This document shows, one piece after another, positions 1 to 5,674 of a stretch of DNA of 5,674 bases. The DNA is from CAZDEK01 sp964504625 (GTDB taxonomy: Bacteria > Patescibacteriota > Saccharimonadia > CAILAD01 > GCA-016700035): contig CAZDEK010000054.1 in the NCBI GenBank assembly GCA_964504625.1, positions 1-5,674 on the forward strand, given 5' to 3'. Both the position numbers and the translations under genes were made by a program. Numbering within the stretch: position 1 is the first letter of the stretch; each line of letters begins with the position of its first letter. The notes beneath the pieces are model-generated. The model saw nothing but the letters and a program-made list of their open reading frames with translations. It ran no database searches and was not told where the DNA came from.

Positions 1-2721
1 TTGCCGCATCTGGGACATATGCTTACTTCCACTCTGAAGGATGCCGTGATGCGATATCAGACAATGAGGGGTCGCCATACCCCACGTCGCTTTGGCTGGG
101 ATTGTCATGGCCTGCCGCCAGAGCTCTTGGCTGAAAAAGAGCTTGGCATTTCTGGTAAACGGGCGATTGAACAGTACGGTATTGAAAAGTTTGTTGGTTA
201 TTGTCGAGATTCTGTCCTGCGCTTCACTGGTGAATGGCATGATTATGTGACTCGGATTGGTCGTTGGGTCGATTTTACTGATGACTATCGAACGATGGAC
301 TCGGATTATATGGAATCGGTCATGTGGGCCTTCAAGGAGCTGTATGAGAAAGGTCTCATTTATGAAGGTGAGAGGGTAGTGCCCTATAGCTATGGTGCGC
401 AGACTTCGCTCAGCAATTCTGAAACTCGCCTTGATGATAGTATGCGTGAGCGTGAGGATTTGACGGCAACGGTGAAGTTTCAGCTGGGGGATGGTCGTTT
501 TCTCTTGGGCTGGACAACCACGCCTTGGACTCTACCCTCTAACTTGCTGCTTGCAGTCAACGATGAGCTTGATTATGTTGAGATGAAACAGGGTGATATG
601 GTATTGATACTTGCCGCTGAAGCTCTCGAGCGCTACGGTGATGAGCTGGTTGGAGCCACCGAACAGCGACGATATAAAGGCAAGGAGCTGGTAGGATTGA
701 GTTATGAACCGCTGTTTCCCTATTTTATTGGTGCAGAGCAGGCTTTTCGGGTTGTGAAGGGTGATTTTGTCGCTGCCGGTGAAGGAACTGGTGTGGTTCA
801 TATTGCGCCCGGTCACGGTGAAGATGATTACTGGCTTGGCAAACAAGAAGGTGTGCCGATCGTCAGCCCGGTTGATGATGAGGGGCGCTTTACGGCCGAC
901 GTAAAAGATTATGTTGGTCGACTTGTCTTCGATGCAAATAATGAAATTGTGGCAGACTTAGAAAAGCAACATAAACTGTTTGCGAAGGCGGTCATCACGC
1001 ATGCCTATCCACATTGTTGGCGGACGGATGTGCCAATCATTTATCGAGCCATGAGTGCTTGGTTTGTCGATGTCCCTAAGATTAAAGATCAGCTGCTCGC
1101 AAAAAATCAGGAGATAAACTGGTATCCGGCACATGTTAAGGATGGCATTTTTGGTAAGTGGCTCGAGAATGCCCGCGAGTGGAATATTAGCCGCAATCGT
1201 TTTTGGGGAGCGCCATTGCCAGTCTGGAAAACCGATGATGGTGAGGTGTTAATCTGCGGTTCGCTCGCTGAGATTCGCCAACGGGCCGTTAATCCTGATC
1301 TAGTGACTGATCTCCACCGACCACATATTGATGCAGTTGAGCTCAAGACAGATTCAGGTAAGCTGGCAAGGCGCATTACTGATGTTTTTGATTGCTGGTT
1401 TGAATCTGGTAGTATGCCATTTGCTCAGATGCACTATCCATTTGAGAATAAAGCAGAATTTGAGGCGGGCCATCCGGCAGACTTTATCACCGAGTATGTT
1501 GGGCAAACCCGAGGCTGGTTTTATACCCTACACATTATGAGCGTCGCGCTATTTGATAAGCCGGCCTTCAAGAATGCAGTTGCGCACGGCATTCTTCTCG
1601 GAAGTGATGGGCGCAAACTATCAAAGCGCTTAGGTAATTACCCGGAAAACACGGAGACTTTTAACCAATATGGTGCAGACGCGATTCGCTACTATCTGCT
1701 ATCGACGCCACTTGTTCTGGGAGAAACGGCGGCCTTTGATGCAAAAACATTGTTAGAAGCCCAGCGCAATGTAATCCAACGATTTAAGAATGTATACACA
1801 TTTTATACAATGTATGCACAGGTAGACGGATATGTTCCGTCTAAAAAGCTACAACATCCAGATTCGCAGCGTATACTTGACCGTTGGATTCTAGCTCGAC
1901 TTTCCACTGTTGCTATAGAGGTAACTGAAGCATCAGATCTCTATGACACCCCTCGAGTATGTCGTGCCTTGACTGAGCTGATTGACGATCTTTCGAATTG
2001 GTATGTTAGGCGCAGTCGACGTCGGTTTTGGAAATCTGACGACGATCATGACAAGTCTGATGCTTATGCAACCCTCCATTACTTACTTGCAAGAACCGCC
2101 CAATTACTGGCTCCATGGGCGCCATTTATTGCTGATGAGGTATGGCGATCTATTCGAGGAGCAAACGATGCTCCCTCGGTCCATTTAAGCAATTGGCCTC
2201 AACTTAAGCCGGCCGAGCTGTCGATACTTGAGATGATGAAATCGGCTCGAGAAGTTGTTACTGAAGGTTTGAGCCAGCGTGCAGCAGCCGGCGTCAAGGT
2301 ACGTCAGCCGCTAGGGACGATCAAGGTTACGAGTCCATTGGCATGGTCTGAAGAGGTGCAGGCCATGATCGCAGATGAGGTTAATGTGAAGATTGTGCAA
2401 GTCGAGACTGGAGACGACTTTCAGGTGCACTTAGACACCGAGATAACTGATACGCTGCGCGCCGAGGGACGCGCCCGAGATGTGATTCGTCACATCCAGG
2501 CGGCTCGTAAGGCGGCTAGCCTAGCGGTCGATGATCGCATTCGGTTGGCTTTGCAGACCGATGAAGCGGAATTGCAAGCGGCTCTCAGTCAGTACGCCGA
2601 GCTGATTGCGGCTGAGACGCTCACTACGGATTATTCTGATTCTCCAGATAGGGAGGCCTACTCTGCTGTCGTGAAGGTAGATGGCGCCGAACTGCACATC
2701 GGTCTAACTGCGCAGAAATAA
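1..2721 (+). CDS. ileS: Isoleucine--tRNA ligase, 5'-truncated by window edge
   Basis: Cytosolic class I aminoacyl-tRNA synthetase that charges tRNA-Ile with isoleucine and hydrolyses mischarged valine. Numbering from the first visible codon: the HIGH motif (HLGH) is at residues 3-6, WDCHGLP at 33-39, and the CP1 editing domain follows. CP1 has the threonine-rich GWTTTPWTLPSN at 170-181 and GTGVVHIAPGHGEDDY at 262-277, with His267 and Asp276 matching the editing-site His and Asp of the family. WNISRNRFWG (394-403), DCWFESGSMPFAQ (464-476), GQTRGWFYTL (501-510) and the signature loop KLSKR (539-543) complete the catalytic core. The anticodon-binding helices include DRWILARL (627-634) and SNWYVRRSRRRFW (665-677). 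The C-terminal part (about 750-900) resembles IleS2-type enzymes and ends without a zinc ribbon. HIGH normally lies some 45-60 residues in, so the TTG at position 1 is an internal Leu and the true start is upstream. Odd points are a missing zinc-knuckle Cys set, KLSKR in place of KMSKS/KMSKR, and GLPPE where GLPVE/GLPAE is usual. ValRS is unlikely given DCWFESGSMP and WNISRNRFWG. Confidence 0.97.
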   Translation: MPHLGHMLTSTLKDAVMRYQTMRGRHTPRRFGWDCHGLPPELLAEKELGISGKRAIEQYGIEKFVGYCRDSVLRFTGEWHDYVTRIGRWVDFTDDYRTMDSDYMESVMWAFKELYEKGLIYEGERVVPYSYGAQTSLSNSETRLDDSMREREDLTATVKFQLGDGRFLLGWTTTPWTLPSNLLLAVNDELDYVEMKQGDMVLILAAEALERYGDELVGATEQRRYKGKELVGLSYEPLFPYFIGAEQAFRVVKGDFVAAGEGTGVVHIAPGHGEDDYWLGKQEGVPIVSPVDDEGRFTADVKDYVGRLVFDANNEIVADLEKQHKLFAKAVITHAYPHCWRTDVPIIYRAMSAWFVDVPKIKDQLLAKNQEINWYPAHVKDGIFGKWLENAREWNISRNRFWGAPLPVWKTDDGEVLICGSLAEIRQRAVNPDLVTDLHRPHIDAVELKTDSGKLARRITDVFDCWFESGSMPFAQMHYPFENKAEFEAGHPADFITEYVGQTRGWFYTLHIMSVALFDKPAFKNAVAHGILLGSDGRKLSKRLGNYPENTETFNQYGADAIRYYLLSTPLVLGETAAFDAKTLLEAQRNVIQRFKNVYTFYTMYAQVDGYVPSKKLQHPDSQRILDRWILARLSTVAIEVTEASDLYDTPRVCRALTELIDDLSNWYVRRSRRRFWKSDDDHDKSDAYATLHYLLARTAQLLAPWAPFIADEVWRSIRGANDAPSVHLSNWPQLKPAELSILEMMKSAREVVTEGLSQRAAAGVKVRQPLGTIKVTSPLAWSEEVQAMIADEVNVKIVQVETGDDFQVHLDTEITDTLRAEGRARDVIRHIQAARKAASLAVDDRIRLALQTDEAELQAALSQYAELIAAETLTTDYSDSPDREAYSAVVKVDGAELHIGLTAQK

Positions 2722-2724
2722 GAT

Positions 2725-3840
2725 ATGCGGCGAGGGTTGCGACGTATAGACTGGGTAGTATTGACGGTGACAGTCTTGATCACCGCACTTGGTTTGCTGG
2801 TTTTATACTCGTCTGGCATTAAGGCTGGGGAGGTGAGAAGTGAGATCGATGCAACTCGGCAGTTTTTCTACGCTGGTTTGGGGCTTATTGCACTGCTGTT
2901 GATGAGCCGACTGGATTATCGATTTCTCAAAAGCTACGCAATTGTCTTTTATGGAGTCATGGTGGTAACGTTAGCGGCCGTTGATCTCATAGGAACCACG
3001 GCATTAGGAGCTCAGCGCTGGATCAGTATTGGCTTCTTTCAGTTCCAGCCCTCGGAATTTGCCAAGCTGGCAATGATTATTGTGCTGGCAGCTTATTACA
3101 GCCGTGTTTATGAGGTCAGCCATCGGGTACGATATTTGCTGTACTCAATTCTGATCTTGGTGATTCCGATGGGGCTTGTGGTCGCCCAGCCAGATCTAGG
3201 TACTGGCTTGGTTTTTGTGGCTATTTGGCTCAGTATGACGTTGGCATCACAGGTCAAGAGGCGATACCTCGCCATTGGCGGCCTGGCTGGCCTCGTGACA
3301 TTGCCTATCCTCTATAATTTCCTCGCACCGTATCAAAAGAATCGCATCCTAGTACTGATAAATCCACAGGCTGATAAGCTTGGTACCGGCTACAATGTCA
3401 CGCAGGCCGTGATTGCGGTTGGCAGTGGGGGCTTGTTTGGTCGCGGCTTATCATCGGGCAGTCAGAGCCAGTTGAATTTTCTACCATCGCAACATACCGA
3501 CTTTATCTTCGCAGTGCTAGCAGAAAAGCTGGGTTTTCTCGGCGCCGCTTTGGCGATTGCTCTATTCTTGATTCTTATTGTGCGCATGTATATCTTAAGC
3601 ACCCAAACGATTGATCGCTTCGGGGCTTATCTCTGTATCGGGGTGGCCAGCATGCTGCTATTTCATGTTGTTATTAACATCGGTATGAATATGGGGATTA
3701 TGCCGGTAACAGGCATTCCGTTGCCGCTGATTTCTGCGGGTGGCACTAGTATGCTTACGACCATGTTGGCGCTGGGGATTGTGTTGAGTGTAGCACGACA
3801 TCGCGATACGCAGCGCCGCCTGAAGGATCAGCCGGTATGA
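2725..3840 (+). CDS. rodA: RodA-like SEDS peptidoglycan glycosyltransferase
   Basis: Integral membrane SEDS protein that polymerises lipid II into glycan strands during wall elongation, normally with a class B penicillin-binding protein. The 371 residues match the family length. A short basic N-terminus (MRRGLRR) precedes IDW and the first membrane helix; about ten hydrophobic segments can be seen, roughly at 12-30, 46-61, 68-88, 110-126, 138-155, 160-175, 180-200, 264-289, 300-325 and 335-356. Family signatures are GAQRWISIGFFQFQPSE (95-111), QPDLGTGL (155-162), YNVTQAVIAVGSGGLFGRGL (223-242), QSQLNFLPSQHTDF (247-260) and PVTGIPLPLISAGG (327-340). Asp259 in the HTDF motif matches the catalytic Asp of SEDS enzymes. 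The QSQLNFLP loop and IPLPLISAGG favour RodA over FtsW, though FtsW/SpoVE cannot be wholly excluded. The ATG is 3 nt after the ileS stop with no clear Shine-Dalgarno, so translation probably depends on coupling. No PBP2, mreB or mreC is visible nearby. Confidence 0.92.
   Translation: MRRGLRRIDWVVLTVTVLITALGLLVLYSSGIKAGEVRSEIDATRQFFYAGLGLIALLLMSRLDYRFLKSYAIVFYGVMVVTLAAVDLIGTTALGAQRWISIGFFQFQPSEFAKLAMIIVLAAYYSRVYEVSHRVRYLLYSILILVIPMGLVVAQPDLGTGLVFVAIWLSMTLASQVKRRYLAIGGLAGLVTLPILYNFLAPYQKNRILVLINPQADKLGTGYNVTQAVIAVGSGGLFGRGLSSGSQSQLNFLPSQHTDFIFAVLAEKLGFLGAALAIALFLILIVRMYILSTQTIDRFGAYLCIGVASMLLFHVVINIGMNMGIMPVTGIPLPLISAGGTSMLTTMLALGIVLSVARHRDTQRRLKDQPV
3823..3827 (+). promoter_or_regulatory. Shine-Dalgarno of the nuclease gene
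   Basis: AAGGA lies inside the 3' end of rodA, 9 nt before the ATG at 3837. It is the only start in the window with a good match to the anti-Shine-Dalgarno sequence. It supports the ATGA-overlap start and implies the nuclease can be translated by coupling and by direct initiation. Confidence 0.6.
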
Positions 3841-4394
3841 GTCATCGACAGCTGCAGCGGCTACTGTTTGGCCTTATAGGTATTATGCTGCTGGCTATTC
3901 TTGCGAAAGCTGCCCCTGCCAAGCCTCCTGCCAGCAGCGTTGCACTTAGCGGTGACACTATGGCTGTGACTCAGATATATGATGGTGATACTATCGCAGT
4001 CCAGCGTGGGGCAAGTATTGAAAAAGTTCGACTATTGGGTATCGATACTCCTGAAACGAAAGATCCGCGCAAGCCCGTACAGTGTTTTGGACGTGAGGCG
4101 AGTGATCGCACGAAATCACTACTCATGGGTCGCCGTGTTCGGCTCGAGATGGATCCATCGCAGGGTGAGCGTGATAAATATGATCGATTGTTAGCCTATG
4201 TATGGCGTGACGATGGGTTGTTTGTCAATAAAAATTTGCTCGAGGATGGCTATGCGAATGAGTATACGTATCAGTCAAACCCATACAAGTATCAGGCTGA
4301 GTTTCGAGCGGCCGCGAGTCAAGCACAACAACAGGGTAAAGGTCTTTGGGCGAGCAGTACATGTAATGGCGATACGAAGCAGCCAGCACGTTAG
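3837..4394 (+). CDS. Secreted thermonuclease (staphylococcal nuclease fold)
   Basis: Predicted Ca2+-dependent extracellular nuclease cutting DNA and RNA. Residues 1-25 look like a signal peptide: a basic start (MSHRQLQR), a hydrophobic core (LLFGLIGIMLLAILA) and an Ala-Lys-Ala site (23-25) for signal peptidase I. An uncleaved membrane anchor is the alternative. The SNase OB-fold domain covers about 43-171. The catalytic set of S. aureus nuclease is complete: DGDT (49-52; Asp51 for Asp21), Arg65 for Arg35, DTPET (70-74; Asp70 for Asp40, Glu73 for Glu43), and Arg117 in DKYDR for Arg87. The domain ends with the typical GKGLW (167-171). Only two cysteines occur, Cys83 in VQCFGREAS and Cys176 near the C-terminus, well placed for a disulfide in an exported protein (inference). 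The start overlaps the rodA stop by 4 nt (ATGA) and has an AAGGA ribosome site. At 185 residues it is complete, with no second domain. The protein may feed on or degrade external nucleic acid; the sequence does not show which. Confidence 0.93.
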   Translation: MSHRQLQRLLFGLIGIMLLAILAKAAPAKPPASSVALSGDTMAVTQIYDGDTIAVQRGASIEKVRLLGIDTPETKDPRKPVQCFGREASDRTKSLLMGRRVRLEMDPSQGERDKYDRLLAYVWRDDGLFVNKNLLEDGYANEYTYQSNPYKYQAEFRAAASQAQQQGKGLWASSTCNGDTKQPAR

Positions 4395-4414
4395 TCCGCA
4401 TCGGTTAAGATCTG

Positions 4415-4420
4415 TATAAT
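4415..4420 (+). promoter_or_regulatory. TATAAT -10 box, likely leaderless trxB promoter
   Basis: A perfect TATAAT sits in the 33-nt gap between the nuclease stop and trxB. Seven bases (AGTCTCT) separate it from the ATG at 4428, the distance at which sigma-70-type polymerase usually starts, so +1 should fall on or next to the A of the start codon. The gap has no Shine-Dalgarno. The best -35 candidate, TTAGTC at 4391-4396 with an 18-bp spacer, is poor, matching only the first two bases of TTGACA. A TG pair precedes the box directly, not with the one-base gap of a classical extended -10. The call rests on box and spacing only. Confidence 0.6.
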
Positions 4421-4427
4421 AGTCTCT

Positions 4428-5366
4428 ATGAGTCGAGAAGTATTTGACGTCGTTATTATCGGTAGTGGACCAGCTGCATACACTGCTGCAATCTATGCAG
4501 CTCGAGCTTCGCTGAAGACTGTAATCTATGGAGGAGATGTCCCCGGTGGTCAGTTGCTGCTTACGAGCGAAGTAGAGAATTTTCCTGGTTTTAAAGAGGG
4601 TGTACTCGGCCCGGACTTAATGGACGAAATGTTGGCGCAGACCGAGCGCTTTGGCGTAGCTGTGCATCGTGAATTTGTGAAGCAGGTGAAACCTGGAAAA
4701 CCTCATGAGGTAGTATTAGCCAATGGCGAGGTTGTGTCAGCGCATACGATTGTTATTGCAACGGGAGCTTCGGCACGCTGGCTCGGCCTTGAGAATGAAA
4801 CGCGCTTGATGGCAAAAGGTATCTCGGCCTGTGCTACCTGTGATGGTTATTTTTTTCAAGGGAAAGATGTGGTAGTAGTCGGCGGGGGAGATACTGCCAT
4901 GGAGGAAGCTCTGACTCTGACGAAGTTTGCGAGTCACGTCACAGTGGTTCATCGGCGCGATTCACTGCGAGCCAGTAAGATTATGCAGGATCGCGCAAAG
5001 CAGCACCCGAAGATTTCATTTATTTGGGACAGCGCTGTCACTGATGTTTTTGGTGAGAATATGGTTGATGGGGTTGAAATTACGAACCTAAAAACCAAGA
5101 ACAAGCGGCGCCTCAAGACGCAAGGGTTATTTGTGGCTATTGGCCATGATCCTGCGACCAAGTTTTTGCGAGGCGTAATTGACCTCGACGAACAGGGCTA
5201 TGTCGCAGTACGTGATGGTGTTTTCACAAATGTAGAAGGCATTTTCGCTGCTGGAGATGTAGCGGATAAGCGCTATCGTCAAGCTATCACGGCGGCCGGT
5301 GATGGTTGTCGAGCTGCGCTTGAGGCTGAGCGATATTTAGCCGATAACGAATTGGTGGCTGCCTAA
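4428..5366 (+). CDS. trxB: Thioredoxin-disulfide reductase
   Basis: Cytosolic low-molecular-weight thioredoxin reductase, an FAD enzyme that passes electrons from NADPH to thioredoxin for ribonucleotide reduction and thiol repair. At 312 residues it has the usual family length. In order: the FAD dinucleotide motif GSGPAA (12-17), GGQLLLTSEVENFPGF (40-55), the ATGAS turn (111-115), the redox pair CATCD (Cys135, Cys138, Asp139), the NADPH-binding GGGDTA (152-157), the HRRDSLRASK loop (175-184) whose HRR and Arg181 fit binding of the NADPH 2'-phosphate, and the C-terminal FAD contact GIFAAGDVADKRYRQAITAA (271-290). All residues needed for catalysis are present, so it is not a ferredoxin-dependent or Cys-less relative. 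The start is the only ATG that leaves the FAD strand intact; it follows a TATAAT by 7 nt and lacks a Shine-Dalgarno, suggesting a leaderless message. No thioredoxin gene is in view. The GGDEF gene begins 2 nt after its stop. Confidence 0.97.
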   Translation: MSREVFDVVIIGSGPAAYTAAIYAARASLKTVIYGGDVPGGQLLLTSEVENFPGFKEGVLGPDLMDEMLAQTERFGVAVHREFVKQVKPGKPHEVVLANGEVVSAHTIVIATGASARWLGLENETRLMAKGISACATCDGYFFQGKDVVVVGGGDTAMEEALTLTKFASHVTVVHRRDSLRASKIMQDRAKQHPKISFIWDSAVTDVFGENMVDGVEITNLKTKNKRRLKTQGLFVAIGHDPATKFLRGVIDLDEQGYVAVRDGVFTNVEGIFAAGDVADKRYRQAITAAGDGCRAALEAERYLADNELVAA

Positions 5367-5368
5367 TA

Positions 5369-5674
5369 ATGCCCGAAAAGTCCACTGACGTTGCTGCCTA
5401 TAAAGCGCGCATAGCTGCTCTACAGCAGCAGGTGCAAGAACTACAGCAGCGATTAGTAACCGATGAGCTTACTCAGATACTAAATCGGCGTGGCCTTATG
5501 GATTATCTTGAGGCGATTGCACATGAAGTTCGTTTCCAACATAAACATCCTGATAAGCGGCGCAGCGTTGTCATCAAGGCGCTGAGTGTTGTCTTTATCG
5601 ACATTGATCATTTAAGGCGGTTAAAGACAACTATTGGCAATGATCCCGGGGAGCAGTGCTTAGCGGATACGCCG
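5369..5674 (+). CDS. GGDEF-domain protein, 3'-truncated, divergent substrate site
   Basis: Only the first 102 residues are in the window and the frame stays open to the last base. Residues about 9-30 form a short Gln-rich coiled coil (AALQQQVQELQQRL), followed at once by the start of a GGDEF domain: DELTQILNRRGL (32-43) is the conserved first helix and LSVVFIDID (72-80) the first core strand, with Asp78 at the first metal-binding position. Active diguanylate cyclases join two GTP to make cyclic di-GMP. Here the following consensus helix (FKxxND then GHxxGD) reads LRRLKT then GNDPGE, so the guanine-binding Asn is Lys86, Phe is Leu82, and His of GH is Asn91. This suggests a weak or inactive cyclase, perhaps a binding or scaffold domain, but the GGDEF loop itself lies beyond the window. 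There is no membrane segment or input domain before the coiled coil. The ATG follows the trxB TAA by 2 nt (TAATAATG) with at best a weak GGTGG ribosome site, so it is probably co-transcribed and coupled. Confidence 0.85.
   Translation, partial: MPEKSTDVAAYKARIAALQQQVQELQQRLVTDELTQILNRRGLMDYLEAIAHEVRFQHKHPDKRRSVVIKALSVVFIDIDHLRRLKTTIGNDPGEQCLADTP

Noticed and set aside
1..3. TTG at the first base as the start codon of ileS
   Set aside because: The codon is the Leu just before PHLGH, the HIGH motif, which in IleS lies several dozen residues inside the protein. The gene starts upstream of the window.
532..846. Antisense reading frame of about 104 codons inside ileS
   Set aside because: It lies opposite the conserved CP1 editing domain, resembles no known family, and has no ribosome site or promoter that I can see. 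It is a shadow of ileS.
1791..1820. AT-rich patch with the palindrome TGTATACA and TATACAATG repeats
   Set aside because: It encodes Tyr/Thr-rich residues in the helical part of IleS in frame (VYTFYTMYAQ), and no gene starts nearby. It is best explained by codon content.
3313..3318. Second perfect TATAAT, inside rodA
   Set aside because: There is no matching -35 at 16-18 bp and no start codon with a plausible gene shortly downstream. It reads in frame as part of the LYNFL segment of RodA.
3979..4419. Two + strand reading frames (3979-4194 and 4198-4419) overlapping the nuclease
   Set aside because: Both overlap the conserved SNase domain in another frame and show no family resemblance. The catalytic residues of the nuclease frame show that it is the real gene.
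4395..4427. Possible terminator between the nuclease gene and trxB
   Set aside because: The 33-nt gap has no inverted repeat of useful length and no T-run, so read-through from the upstream unit is possible.

Overview
The window is a densely packed run of five genes, all on the + strand and almost without intergenic DNA. It is bacterial, uses the standard stop codons (TAA, TGA and TAG all occur as gene ends) and has a base composition near 50% GC by eye. The isoleucyl-tRNA synthetase is of the type with an IleS2-like CP1 and anticodon region. The small cytosolic GGDEF protein with a short coiled coil resembles proteins I associate with Patescibacteria/CPR genomes, and several starts lack a Shine-Dalgarno. 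Together these suggest a Saccharibacteria-like CPR bacterium. This assignment is an inference from remembered family resemblance, and an actinobacterial or other Gram-positive-like lineage is not excluded.

Layout. Positions 1-2721 hold ileS, lacking its 5' end: the class I HIGH motif lies at the very edge, so the first codon is an internal Leu and not a start. Positions 2725-3840 hold a SEDS-family glycosyltransferase, best called RodA, 3 nt after ileS. Positions 3837-4394 hold a secreted staphylococcal-nuclease-like thermonuclease whose start overlaps the rodA stop as ATGA. After a 33-nt gap carrying a perfect TATAAT box, positions 4428-5366 hold thioredoxin reductase (trxB). Positions 5369-5674 hold the start of a GGDEF-domain protein that runs off the window.

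Working together. ileS-rodA-nuclease looks like one translationally coupled transcription unit joining translation, wall elongation and an exported nuclease. trxB and the GGDEF gene look like a second unit, started by a promoter whose spacing to the trxB ATG predicts a leaderless mRNA. No RNA genes, mobile elements, CRISPR arrays or factor-independent terminators were seen, and no gene-free stretch exceeds 33 nt. The most useful oddities are the predicted leaderless promoter, loss of the zinc-knuckle cysteines and a KLSKR signature loop in IleS, and a GGDEF domain whose substrate-binding positions depart from consensus.
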